DNA of 64,000 nt from Prorocentrum cordatum. Taxonomy: Eukaryota > Sar > Dinophyceae > Prorocentrales > Prorocentraceae. The stretch spans positions 342,308-406,307 of the forward strand of contig CAUYUJ010020171.1 of NCBI GenBank assembly GCA_963575745.1. The letters run 5' to 3'. Under the pieces are notes generated by a model. That model was not told the DNA's origin. It made no database searches and saw nothing but the letters and a program-made list of their open reading frames with translations. Shown in pieces: positions 11,441-21,427 of the stretch; position 1 is the first letter of the stretch, and each line of letters opens with the position of its first letter. Made by a program: the position numbers and the translations under genes.

Positions 11441-11880
11441 TATCTGATGATGTCCTTCTAAACGAAGCCGCACCTGCTGTTCCTCAGTTGCTTATGTTTG
11501 TGCACATGTACAGCTGTCTTGGTGTCGAGGGTCGCTGCGCGCTAGAACCCAAGTGCGCGTGTGGTCCGAGTGTGTGTACAGGTACATGTTTACGTGTATA
11601 ATACGTGAGCAGTTGCGTACGTATGCATCTATACCTATGGATTTATATACATATCAATATATATATATATGCAACGCACATGTTTCCTACACGCGTCGCG
11701 TAAGCCCCACCAGCCCATCCAAAAACTGATGGGAGATGTGGAGGAACATGCAGTGTAATAAAGGGCTGAGGAAGCCACCGTACCCCAAGAGGGGGAGGAT
11801 GGAGGTGGAGTCGGAGGAGGAGGCGGAGGAGGCGGAGGAGGAGGAAGAGGGGGAAAGGGGGAGAGGTGAAGTAGAGACAT
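11441..11880. other. spacer with short TA run and GGA patch
   Basis: No gene recognised. A short (TA)n is at about 11,658-11,670 and an interrupted (GGA)n at about 11,812-11,850. CCCCACCAGCCCATCC at 11,706 is echoed near 38,935. Confidence 0.5.
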
Positions 11881-11884
11881 CTCG

Positions 11885-12130
11885 GATGTCTCTCGGGATC
11901 TCTTCGGATGTCTCTTGAGAGTTTCTTCGAGTCCCATTTGGACGTCTTGGGTGCCTCTTGGCGGCCACAGGGACCTCTTGGCGCGTCTTGGGGAGAGCCT
12001 CTTGGGGTTTTCTTGGGAGCTTATTGGGGGCCGCTTGGGGCCTCTTGGGGCCTCCTGGCGCCTCCTCTGCGCCTCTTGGGGCCCTTTTGGTGCACGCCTG
12101 CGGGCAGTCTTGGGGCAATCTTGGAGGAGC
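11885..12130. repeat. GGCCTCTTGGGG short tandem repeat, plus orientation
   Basis: Irregular 10-14 bp units of GG(C/G)(C/G)TCTTGGGG and variants. It lies immediately left of a dispersed repeat copy, the same neighbour order as at 39.5-39.8 kb. Confidence 0.8.
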
Positions 12131-12247
12131 TCGATCAAAACAGGAGGGTCCCATATTTCACCCCCAGTAGGCCAACCTGTGGCCAAACACTTAGTAACAT
12201 CAGTGATAGTTGCATTATCGCCAGGCCTTCTTGGACGCTCTGATAGG

Positions 12248-13080
12248 TCGCGACCCCCTCCTGTGCAGGTGCACGGGTAGGGAGGAGGGGGAGGGGTCAA
12301 GAAACCCTCCCTGGCCTCTAGTTGTCTGGCTCACTCCTGCCCTCCCTCCCAACACATAAACTGCACCCGAGACTCAGCATGTTCAGCGGTCGTTTAGGGA
12401 AGGACTGCTACTGGGAACCAACACAGACCCCATGTGCGCGACGTTGGGGCGAGGTACGCCACGCGTGCCAGGCGCGCCACGCGCGCCAGGCACCCTTGGG
12501 GATCAAGCGTGCCGGGCACGCCTGGCGCGCCAGATGCGCCACGTGCGCCATGTGTGCCGCATGCTCCACCTGCGCCAGGTGCGCCACGTTCGAGGCACGC
12601 GCAGAGTGTGCCAGGTGCGCCCGCGTAGTGCACACATCGGGAAGCATGTCGGCCCACCATCCTCCTCGAAAGCCACCGCGCAATCGCGGCGTGGAGGCCA
12701 TCATGGTGTCTGGTGGGCTTGCACGGGGTGGCCGCGCATGATCTAGATTCAGTCGCGAAGTGCATTTTGCATGCTGCATGGCTTTCTGATAGGGATGATG
12801 GCCTTGCGAACAGGAGGCAGCATGAGGGCCCCACCCGCCGTCCCTGCCAAAAAACCAGACAAAGTGCTCGCGGGGCCCTCGGGCATGACCAAAGAGTTTT
12901 CCCCAAGGTGTATGTTGTATGGTTTTTTGACAGGGGTGGTGCGGGGGTGTCGTCGTCCTGGTTTGCTGCCAGTCGCCTGGAGGAGCCGATGTTTTATAAG
13001 AAGAAAGCAGTAATGAACCCGTCCCTGAAGGGGAGGAAGAGGGGTAGGGGTGGAAGAGGAAACGCCCTAAACCACATGGA
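12248..13080. repeat. dispersed repeat, copy A (0.83 kb)
   Basis: The copy is homologous to 39,751-40,640 and in part to 15,085-15,720. Shared landmarks are TCGCGACCCCC at the left, ACTGGGAACCAAC, GCGCGACGTT(T/G)GGGCGAGGT, a GCGCGCCACGCGTGCCAGG-type minisatellite at about 12,450-12,625, and a right part with a TGTTGTATGGTTTTTTGACAG-like stretch and an AA(C)CCGTCCCTGAAGGGGAGG end. Confidence 0.75.
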
Positions 13081-13955
13081 GCACGCGTTGTTCCCATCCC
13101 TCGCGCAAGGAGAAGGGTGTGATCGCGAAGCGGAAGGAGAACGAGGCGGACAAAGCTGCACGGATGAGAGCAGAGGAGCCCGCCTCGTGCGCCCCCGTCC
13201 CAGTGCAAGTTTTGGATCAGGTTGGAGTGGCCCATGTTGTCGTCAGTTCCTCGAACCGCTCACTTTTTCCTTATCCTCATTCTGGGCGAGATGCGTCGAT
13301 GGGCGATGGGGAGGGTTCCGTATCGCAAAGTGTGGATTCGATGTTCCCGGTCTTCATCTCTACTGATCCGTGGCCTCCCAAATAAGGGTTGGCTGGAATA
13401 GATTGAGCCGTAGGGTCACGCCGTGTCGCCCATGCATCAGCGGTTAATCCCCTGATGTTGAGCCCTTCGCGTCGGCGATGCGGTGCGTTCCTCCCTTTTG
13501 CCTCTTGTGTTCGATCGATCGTCGCACCCTCGTTGCGCTCGCCGTCCAGTTGCTGGTGCAGAAGACCGCCGAGGATCGCTGGATTCTCCCGAAGGCCGCC
13601 GAAGGGCCGATGGGTCACCACCGGCTCTTTCGGCGAACCCCCATCTGCCCTGGCCCGATTCTGGAGACCTCCCACTCGAGGATGAGGGGTAGCAGGAGGA
13701 GACGCCTGCGCAGCAGGGTGCTTCCCCGCTCGTCCTGTTTTTCGCCCCCGTCCTTCCCTTCCTTCTTGTGAGGGCAAGAAGGGGTGGCGAGGAGGGGGGG
13801 GTAACTTGGCAGCGAGGCGCCCGCCTCCTCTCTCTATCGGGAGGAGGCGGGGACGAGGAGCAGGCATGAGGAGGGAGGAAAGGCAGTGGGAGGAGATGTG
13901 GGCCTCACACTTCCGCATGGAAGGAAGGGACAAAACACAAATGGGTGAGAGGGTC
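13081..13955. other. spacer with no recognised gene
   Basis: Several overlapping frames are open on both strands but none shows a domain I know. A G-run and GA-rich patch begins near 13,785. Confidence 0.4.
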
Positions 13956-14861
13956 AGATGAAGAGAGAGAGAGAGAAAGAGAGAGAGAGAGCGAGATATA
14001 CAATGATGATGAGGAGGATGAGGATGATGATGCTCAGGGATGATGACGGAGAGGAGCAGGCGAAGCAGTTGGAGCAGCAGGAGGAGGGCGAGGAGGGAAG
14101 GATAACCAGGGAGCACGTGAAGAAAGGACGGGACGGATGGGAAGTAGCAGGAGGAGGACGTGCTTGGAAGGTGGAAGGGGGGGGGACCGAGGAGGAGGAG
14201 GAGGAGGAGGAGGAGGAGGAGAAGGAGGAGAGCGAGGACAAGGAGGAGGAGGAGGCAAAGGAAGAGGAGGAGGACGAGGAGGAGGAAAAGGACGAGGAGG
14301 AGGAGGAGATGGACGTGGAGGAGCGTCAGCAGCAACGAGAGCGCGACGTCGGCGGGGACGATCACGGCGACCGCGGGCACGGGCCAGCGGCGACGACGGC
14401 GACGACGACCTCGGCGGCGGCGACGGCAGTTGCGGCGGCGGCCGCGACGGCATCGACGCCGAGGTTCGGCGGCAGTAGGATCCTCTAGGTTGAAACTGGA
14501 GGCAGGATCGGGAACAGGAGGGATGATGAGAAGGAGGAGGATCAGGAGGAGGTACAACGGTGAGGAGGTACGAGAAGGAGGAGGAGGAGGAGGAGGAGGA
14601 GGAGGAGGGGGAGGAGGAGGAGGATAAGAGGAGCAACGAGGAGGAGGAGGAGGAGAAGAAGGAGGAGGGAAAGGAGAAGGAATAAGAGGAGCAACGAGGA
14701 GAGGGAGGAGGAGGAGGAGGAGGAGGAGGAGGAGGAGGAGGAGGAGGAGGAGGAGGGAAGGAGGAAAAGAAGGAAGAGGAGGAAAAAGGAGGAACAGGAG
14801 AAGGAGGAGGAAGAGGAGGAGGAAAAGAGACAGGAGGAGAAAGAGGAGGAGGAGAAAGAGG

Positions 14862-14897
<36 letters not shown>

Positions 14898-14900
14898 AGA
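13956..14900. repeat. GA/GAT/GGA-rich simple-sequence block
   Basis: The block holds (GA)n near 13,959-13,995, GAT-rich sequence to about 14,050, and (GGA)n at about 14,190-14,330 and 14,575-14,895. A CGACGGC-rich patch lies at 14,340-14,470. Poly-Glu, poly-Arg and poly-Leu frames here are artefacts of the repeats. Confidence 0.85.
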
Positions 14901-15084
14901 AGCAGTGTGCCGATACTGAGAAGCGGGAGGGGGAGACAGCAGCGGCGGCGGCGGCCCCCGGCCCTCGCCCGCTCGGCACCTGCCGCCCTGGGCCCTTGGG
15001 CCTCTCCAGCGGGCAGGGGCCCCTCCGTTCTCCTGGCGGCCCTGGGGACCGAGCAGCAGAGAAACGGCATGAACACATTCCAGA

Positions 15085-15360
15085 CGCTGGGGGGTGGGGG
15101 GAGGGGGTAGGGGGAGGGGTCAAGACCCCCCCCCCCCCGCCCGCAAGCCGTCTCGCTCACTCCCACCCGCCCTCCCAACACATACGTAGCACCCGAGTCT
15201 GGCCCGAGCCTCAGCATATTCAGCAGTCGTCTTTGGATGGGTAGCTACTGGGGGCCAATCCGCTGCCGCCACCGCCGCCTCCGCCGCCGCCGCCGCCGCC
15301 GCCGCTGCCGCCACCGCCGCCGCCGCCGCCGCAGCCGCCGCAGCCGCTGCCGCTGCCGCT

Positions 15361-15414
<54 letters not shown>

Positions 15415-15945
15415 CCCGCCGCCGCAGCCGCCGCAGCCGCCGCCGCCGCCGCAGCCGCCGCCGCCGCAGCCGCCGCCGCCTCCGCCAAGTGTACTCTGTA
15501 TTGTTTTTTGACAGGGAAGGTGTGTGGGGGGGGCGCATCGGGTTGGCTGCGCATGTTCCGAATTTGGAGGCAGAGTGCGTTTTGTATTTTTTTACAATGG
15601 ATTTTTGGGGGGTGTTGGCATGGACCTGGGTTGGCCTCCGGTCGCCTGGGGGAGGGGGTGCTTACTAATAGGGAACAGTGATAAACCCCTCCCTGAAGGG
15701 GAGGAAGGAGGGGTTCGGGGAGGGGTAAACCCCTCCCCGAAGCGATAATGATGTCACAACTGGCAGTCCAGATCCCTTGTGCCTTCGCAGCCTGGACACA
15801 AAACTTCTTTGATTAATTCCACAGGGGGCATGTCCTAGGACCTCCTCTCCGTAGCAGATGGAGTATATCAGCCCACAATTGAAGATCTTGGCGCGCAAGA
15901 AGGGGTGGAAGAGGAAACGCCCTAAGCCACCGACGCCCAGAGGGC
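15085..15945. repeat. dispersed repeat, copy B, with internal (CCG)n expansion
   Basis: The left part (about 15,100-15,260) matches copies A and C through CCGCCCGCAAGCCGTCT, TCACTCCCACCCGCCCTCCC and AGCTACTGGG. The GCGCC minisatellite of A and C is replaced by (CCG)n at 15,262-15,486. The right part matches copy C: CGCATCGGGTTGG, GTGGAGGCAGAGTGCG-like, and AAACCCCTCCC(T/C)GAA. GGTGGAAGAGGAAACGCCC at 15,903 also occurs at 13,049 beside copy A. Confidence 0.75.
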
Positions 15946-15960
15946 TGGTGGGACTCCGGG

Positions 15961-16036
15961 CGCTCCGCGCAGACCTTGGATCAGCGCTGGGCGCCTCCAG
16001 CGCCGCCCTGGCGATCCAAGAGATCCGCGCGGAGCG
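15961..16036. repeat. GC-rich inverted repeat (hairpin)
   Basis: CGCTCCGCGC (15,961-15,970) pairs with GCGCGGAGCG (16,027-16,036), and TTGGATC (15,976-15,982) pairs with GATCCAA (16,013-16,019). An inner GCGCTGG..CCAGCGC stem is also possible. Function unknown. Confidence 0.7.
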
Positions 16037-16199
16037 CCGGAAGTTGATGTTCGTGCAGTGTTCGTCGGGGCTGGACAGAACCCCCAATAGTGACACGTCG
16101 ATTAGTGAATTGTCCGTTTTCGGTTCTCGAGAGGGCGCCGTGGCCGTTATTTTCCAGGCTTGCGCCCGCCAGGTTTGGGCCTCAGGTCGTTTTCACTAA

Positions 16200-16500
16200 A
16201 CCACGTTTTGCTAAAGGGGGGTCTGTCCATCCCCGAGTTCGGGAGCCTTGAGACGGGGGTCAGTGCAAACGGGGGTCAGCCAGGGCGCCAGATCCCGCAG
16301 GATCCTGCGAAGACCCCCTCGGGCTGACCAGGGTCAGGGAGCCGCTCGTGGCCGCCAGGCGGCCGCACATATTGGCTGACCCGGGTTTGCGAAGACCTGC
16401 GTTGCAGTTTTTGTTTTCCTGCATTGCAGTTTTTGGTTTCCTGCTGACCCTCGTCTGGATTGACCTGGGTCAGAAGATCCCCGAAGTGTTTCTCTTCTAG
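16200..16500. other. spacer with GGGTCAG-type short repeats
   Basis: The stretch contains two neighbouring copies of TTGCAGTTTTTG(T/G)TTTCCTGC (about 16,403-16,445) and several GGGTCAG/CTGACC inversions. No gene recognised. Confidence 0.5.
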
Positions 16501-16800
16501 TTCAGCTGCCTGCGGCAGGTGCCGCCGCTGTGCCCGTCCAGCATGCTGGCTGGCGGCCATACCGAAGGGGGGCCCCTGAAGGCCGTCGGCGAGGCGACGC
16601 TTCGGGTCCCTGGAAGGCTCTCGGGGGGGCCGCCGCGGACCGAGGATGTCGAGCCTATGCAGGCTCGAGGCCCTCGGGGGTCTCTCGGGGTCGGCGCTGG
16701 GGGGGGGGGGGGGCGCCACCCCCCGGCGCCCGCCGAGGGCGAGAGGGCGAAGACCCGGAGGGAGGAGGAGGAGACCAAGCGCCTGGAGCTGCGCGCCACC

Positions 16801-17118
16801 ATGGGCGTGCGCAAGGCCCGGCTGGCCCGCCGCGGGCCGTGGCCGCCTCTTGCCGCTGCCGCCGTCGCCATCGCACTCGTCTCTGTCGTCGTGGTCGTCG
16901 TCGCCGTGGCGGAGGCCAGGACGGGAGGAGGAGGGGGAGGAGGAGGGGGAGGAGGAGGAGGAGGAGGAGGAGGAGGAGGAGGAGGAGGGGGAGGAGGAGG
17001 AGAGGAGGAGGAGGAGGAGGAGGAGGAGGAGGAGGAGGAGGAGGAGGAGGAGAGGAGGAGGGCCGTAGCCATTTTGGCTCAAGCCCCCCCACCGCGCGCC
17101 CGCCGCCCCGCAGGGTGA
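16801..17118 (+). CDS. possible 5' exon with signal-anchor helix, product unknown
   Basis: The ATG at 16,801 lies in a CGCCACCATGGGC context. The reading opens with a basic stretch (VRKARLARRGP) followed by a hydrophobic run of about 24 residues (LAAAAVAIALVSVVVVVVAV), which would make a signal peptide or membrane anchor. The frame then enters the (GGA)n array (16,921-17,060) as poly-Gly/Glu and stops at 17,116. The hydrophobic run is partly GTC/GTG-rich, so it could be a simple-repeat artefact. No homologue recognised. Confidence 0.25.
   Translation: MGVRKARLARRGPWPPLAAAAVAIALVSVVVVVVAVAEARTGGGGGGGGGGGGGGGGGGGGGGGGGGEEEEEEEEEEEEEEEEERRRAVAILAQAPPPRARRPAG
16921..17060. repeat. (GGA)n array abutting the spliced-leader sequence
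   Basis: This is a nearly pure GGA/GGGGGA array whose right edge is two bases from the spliced-leader sequence at 17,062. Confidence 0.95.
17062..17083 (+). other. genomic copy of the dinoflagellate spliced leader
   Basis: The 22 bases match the conserved dinoflagellate trans-spliced leader completely (GCCGTAGCC start, ATTTTGGCTCAAG end, with G at the variable first base). Normally this sequence is added to mRNAs by trans-splicing. In an SL RNA gene it is followed by a GT splice donor; here it is followed by a C-run, so this is not a working SL RNA gene. The accepted explanation for such copies is retroposition of a trans-spliced mRNA. The sequence 3' of it would then be the old 5' UTR and coding region. 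Confidence 0.85.
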
Positions 17119-17216
17119 CCCCGCGCGGCCAGCCCCGCTCGGCTTGGCCCGCAACGATGGAGTCTCATTGATCTCTCGATCTTGCCTCTTTCGTCTCTGC
17201 CGTGTATTCTTCTGAG

Positions 17217-18950
17217 ATGCCTGGCCACGAGATATTACCCGCGCGTTCCGTGTGGAGGCCGCAAAGTGCGGCTACAAAAGCAATGAGGAGGCTGGGCTAT
17301 GCGTGCAGAACTAGGAAGTTCAGGTGCAACCCACATGACATATGCGTCTTATGGAGAGCTGTTTGTAGAAACAGCGTCGGTTGCAATGCAAAGGCCACCC
17401 ATTGGTCTCAGTTGAATCCTTCAGCTCCCGTCTTTGTGCCAGCCCAGGCATGCGATAGCGCGTGTGGTGAGGCTGTTAAAGAGGATCGTCAGCTCAGTAC
17501 CAACTTGGACGCAGATGCATGCATGCTTATCCCAGCATTCGGAATTTCACCAGGCCTCGAAGCCTGGATGGAAGATTGCGAATTCTTGGGGCCTCACACT
17601 CTCTTCCGTGGTTCCCTTCCTCTTCACAACATTCCCACTCGAGAAGTGCAGCCCGATCTTTTCAGGTCCAGCGCTGGGCGGCAAGTGTCGGCAGGCGAAG
17701 TCGAGCCAGGCCCGCCCCAGGACCCCCGCGCGGCGGGGAGCAGGGTGGATTGCGAGAAGCTGCAGGCAGTGGAGCCCAACGTTATCAGGCTGGTTGCTGG
17801 TGAAGGCGAGCCAGGCCCGCCCCATGACCCCTGCGCTGCGGGGACCCGGGTGGAATGCGAGAAGTGGCAGGCAGTGGAGCCCAACGTCATCAGCTCGGCG
17901 TCTGGTGCAGGCGAGCCAGGCCCGCTCTATGGTCCCTGCCCTGCAGGGGACAGGGTGGAAAGCGATGAGCTCAAGAAGGTTGGCGAGGGCGGCGAGCAGC
18001 TGCAGCAGGCCCTGCCGACGCTCCCCGTTGTCATGAGTTGCGGGGGTGGAGGCCCTGCAGAGTACAAGCCCGACACCATAAGCCACGTGGGCGGCGGTGC
18101 TCCGAAGCACGAGCCCGATGCCGTCAGCTTCAGGGGTGGTGGTTCATTGAAGCACGAGCCTGATGCCATCAGCTGCGTTGTTGGTTGTCCATCGGCGGAG
18201 GGCGGCGCAATCACAAGCCAGGCGTGTTGCGATGCAGTCACTTGCCAAAACCTGGCGCGTGCAAAACGTGCAGAACCTGAGCGTGCGCATAGCGCTCGGC
18301 ACAAACAACACGGTGCATCTTCACTTTCGTGTAATTCTGCCTCCTCTTCTCGCCTTTTCTTCAATAGTGGTTGGGTTGAAGGCTCGGGGCATCAGGCGCC
18401 CGCCGAGCGCCGCCGCGCTCGCACTGAAGATCTGTGCGAGAAGGGGCGTCAGCGGCAGGAGAGGCCTGAGAATGGCCGCCAGTGGCAGCAGGGCCGTCAA
18501 TGCGAGAAGGGGCCCAAGAGGCCCGACGCCATCAGCTTCGAGTGTGGTGGTTCGGTGAAGGACCTGCGAGTAGAGACAGTGGCCGTCGGCAGTGGCGCTA
18601 CTTTGGGCCAAACGTCATCAGATACAGTCTGCGATGCACTCGTTCGAGAAGAGGCGGCAGTGGCAGCGCTCAGCAGGGTCAGGCTGGAGGCCCAGACGTC
18701 GTCCTGCGAGAAAGTAGAGGGAACCTGGAGGAGTCAATTGAGAAGGCATTCATGGAGCAGCTTTTCGAGGCACCCTCGAGCGACGAGGAGCTGGAGGTGC
18801 GGGAGGGCGCGGCCGAAGGAGCTGGGGGCACGCCGGCAGTCTTCCCCCCAGCGGAGCCGCCCGGCTTTGCCGCGCTCGCTGAGGCGCCCGCCGAGCGCCG
18901 CCGCGTTCGCCGAGAAGGCAAATATCCCGAGCGACAAAATGCATGTGTGA
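17217..18950 (+). pseudogene. PPR-like repeat ORF downstream of the spliced-leader relic, probably decayed
   Basis: The first ATG of this open frame is 134 nt after the spliced leader; the frame runs 577 residues. Residues around 150-260 contain two to three tandem 35-residue units (105 nt each; E(V/G)EPGPP...CEK(L/W)QAVEPNVI, about 17,678-17,990). Thirty-five is the pentatricopeptide repeat length, and VEPNVI, PDAIS, YKPDTIS, CEKG(R/P) and RQWQQG match the PNVISY...ACEKG-QWQ pattern of dinoflagellate PPR proteins. PPR proteins bind organellar RNA. The helix residues between anchors are scrambled and pieces of the motif fall in other frames (for example FEKRRQWQ near 18,640), so this looks like a frameshifted derivative. 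An ATG with a five-codon reading lies upstream at 17,157. Confidence 0.5.
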
Positions 18951-19390
18951 CTCTCACCGTGGAGATTGACGGGCATTGCAGGCCTCGCCTCCGCTGCCCA
19001 ACCCCCTGGGCCTCCAGGGAGCCATCCCTTGAGTGCTCTACGTCTGCTGCCGCCCAGGAGGCCGCGGCCTCCTCGGGGCCAAGCCCGCGCGCTCCTGAGT
19101 CGACCTGCGGCGTCGGCGCGCATGACGCCGAGGCGAACCTCTTCACTGCGCTCTCGGGCGTGGTGCCGATGGAGCCGCCGCTCTCGGGGAGGCGCGGCGG
19201 CGCGACGCGCGCCGCCCCGCAGCTGCTCCCTGCAGGATGGGAGAGTGCAGTGGATGAGAGATCAGGCGACACCTACTTCTTCAACCGCGGCGCTGGTGTG
19301 ACCCAGTGGGAGTATCCAGTCTCCGACACCTTGTCGTTGGCCCACTTTGATGGGTTGCTTCGCGAACTCGTCAGCGAGGAAGGTTGCTGA
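18482..19390 (+). CDS. WW-domain ORF, possibly a terminal exon
   Basis: This frame overlaps the PPR-like ORF in another phase and ends at a TGA at 19,388. Residues coded by 19,223-19,318 form a WW domain: LPAGWESAVD, SGDTYFFNR, GVTQWEYP, with the two Trp codons at 19,238 and 19,307, the aromatic pair YFF and the final Pro all in place. WW domains bind proline-rich ligands in signalling and RNA-processing proteins. Upstream of it are an acidic stretch (SSDEELEVREG) and Ala/Glu/Pro-rich linkers, and the first third contains PPR debris (PNVIRYS). A Met at 18,752 (MEQLFEAPSSDEELE) is a plausible internal start; the true 5' end or intron boundary is not resolved. Confidence 0.5.
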   Translation: MAAGPSMREGAQEARRHQLRVWWFGEGPASRDSGRRQWRYFGPNVIRYSLRCTRSRRGGSGSAQQGQAGGPDVVLRESRGNLEESIEKAFMEQLFEAPSSDEELEVREGAAEGAGGTPAVFPPAEPPGFAALAEAPAERRRVRREGKYPERQNACVTLTVEIDGHCRPRLRCPTPWASREPSLECSTSAAAQEAAASSGPSPRAPESTCGVGAHDAEANLFTALSGVVPMEPPLSGRRGGATRAAPQLLPAGWESAVDERSGDTYFFNRGAGVTQWEYPVSDTLSLAHFDGLLRELVSEEGC

Positions 19391-20479
19391 CGGCATTCCC
19401 GCCACCGCAGGCGGCAGCAGGGTGCCCCGCCAACGCCTGGTCGGCAAGTTGCGGCGCCAAGCGCCGCGACCGCCGCGCCCGCCGAGTGCCGGTGCCGTGC
19501 GTGGGCCGGCTGCCGTGGCCGCGGTCTCCGACGAGGCCATCGTGTGCTCGCGGTCGCGGAGGCGGCCATCGTGCGGCGCCTGGCGGTGGGCCCGCACATG
19601 TTCACCCTGGGCAAGGACTTTGCATGGAGGAACTCCGCGGGGGCTCGCCCCCCTTGGGATGGGAGAGAGAGAGGAGGAGGAGGAGGAGGAGGAGGAGGAG
19701 GAGGAGGAGGAGGAGGGGGGGAGGAGGACGAGGACGAGGACGAGGACGAGGAGGAGGAGGAGGAGGAGGGGGAGGAGGAGGAGGAGGAGGAGGAGGGGGA
19801 GGAGGAGGAGGGGGAGGAGGGGCCAGGACAGGTTGGTGATGGTTTCCTCCGCTTTCTTCTCCTCCTGGGGGCCGAAGTTCGCTTTCGCCGCCGCCGCCGT
19901 CGAAACCAGGGAGGCGGGGTGCGCCCGCCTGGCGCGCGTGGAGGCGGGGAGACGCTGTGCTTAGCGGGAAACGTCAGAAACGTCAGGGGGAGGAGGATAT
20001 CACGCCGACGCCTTTCGCCGCCGTCGGCGACATCACCGGTGGTGCCGCCGTCGCCGTTGAAGTCGCCGCCAGCGCGATGATGACGGCGGAGGAAGAGGTG
20101 GAGGAGGAGGAGAAGGACGAACGGGAGGAGGTGTTAAACGTTGATGCCGCCCCACATCCTGACCCCCAGATGTCTCCGAGGTAATTACCTGGATGCCTGA
20201 TGAGACTTCTGGAGGCCAGGCAGGGTCGAGAAATTGTCGAACGCACGTGGCCGTCAGGGGCTCAGGGGCTCATGAGATGTTACACTCTGGATCCCATTCG
20301 CCTCGTCCCGCGGAGGAGGGTGGATCGTTAGAGAGGTTGGGAGGAATTGTGAGGACGCGTAGGGGAGGAGAAGGTGGATGCGGAAAGAGGTGGGCGAGGA
20401 TGGAGAAGTAGAGGGGGGAAGCAGGAGGAGTTCGAGGCGGAGGGTGGATCCGGATCACGAGGCAAGGAAGAGGATGCTG
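19391..20479. other. spacer with (GGA)n array; no gene recognised
   Basis: The sequence is GC-rich up to 19,665, then an interrupted (GGA)n at 19,671-19,825, then mixed GC/GA-rich sequence with short GAGGAG patches. GCGCCCGCCGAG at about 19,476 repeats a motif also at 18,399 and 18,887. Confidence 0.5.
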
Positions 20480-20837
20480 GTTATGATGATAATGATGATG
20501 ATGATGCTGATGATGATGATGATGATGATTGTGATGATGATAGTGATGATGCTGATGCTGATGATGCTGATAATGCTGATGGTGATGATGATGACGACGA
20601 TGATGATGGTGCTGGTGGTGATGATGTTGATGATGCTGCTGATGATAATGCTATTGCTGGTGCTGGTGGTGGCGATGATGATGCTGATGCTGATGCTGAT
20701 GCTGATGCTGATGCTGATGATGCTGCTGATGATGATTATGATGATGCCGACGAAGATGATAATGAAAATGCTGATGATGATGATGATGACGATGATGCTG
20801 ATGCTGATGCTGATGCTGATGCTGATGCTGATGCTGC

Positions 20838-20901
<64 letters not shown>

Positions 20902-20910
20902 GGTAATTGT
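20480..20910. repeat. (GATGAT/GATGCT)n trinucleotide array
   Basis: About 430 bp of GAT/GCT/GAC triplets, read as poly-Asp/Ala, poly-Met/Leu or poly-Ile/Ser according to frame. No gene. Confidence 0.95.
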
Positions 20911-21427
20911 GATCTCACTTCTCATCTTCGCCCCTGCTAATCCCTGGCGGATCGAGGTCGGAGGCCTCTCTGGCTTGATTCCTCAGGCCGCTCTCACCCT
21001 CCTCGTCCTGGCGGTGGCGAGGACGATGATGCAGCGCAATCTTTTTTCCAGTCGTGGCCGATGGCACCCAGCGAATTTTGCTTGGGCGCGAGCTCTCACG
21101 ACCCGGCGGGTCGCCGTGGCCGCTGCCCCCTCCTCGTCCTCCTCCTGGCGCCTCCGCCAGACGCTGCAGGCCGCGGGGCCACCCTCAAGGGCCCCCTTCC
21201 GCCCTGGAGGGGGTTACCTGGCCCTGCCAGTACTCAGCGCTCCTATCCACTGCATGCGCCCTGCTGGCGCCAACCGCCCTCGAAACTCTTTGCAGCATCG
21301 CTACCACGAGTTCCGGCCCGCGCTGGTGCTGCCGGTCCCTTGCCTAAATAGAATGTTGTTTCCGCCCGCCGCCCCTTCAAGCCTCACAAGCCTCACGATG
21401 CTCATCCCCAGCGCCACAGCCTCGAGC

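Noticed and set aside
10626-11447. 273-codon Ile/His/Thr/Tyr open frame
   Set aside because: Runs through the ACAT/ACGT tetranucleotide array; all phases are open and repetitive.
13277-15217. 646-codon minus-strand open frame
   Set aside because: Mostly poly-Leu/Ser/Pro from TCC repeats joined across low-complexity DNA; no domain.
17062-17160. SL RNA gene
   Set aside because: The leader is followed by a C-run, not a GT donor, and there is no Sm-site-like segment or tandem SL array.
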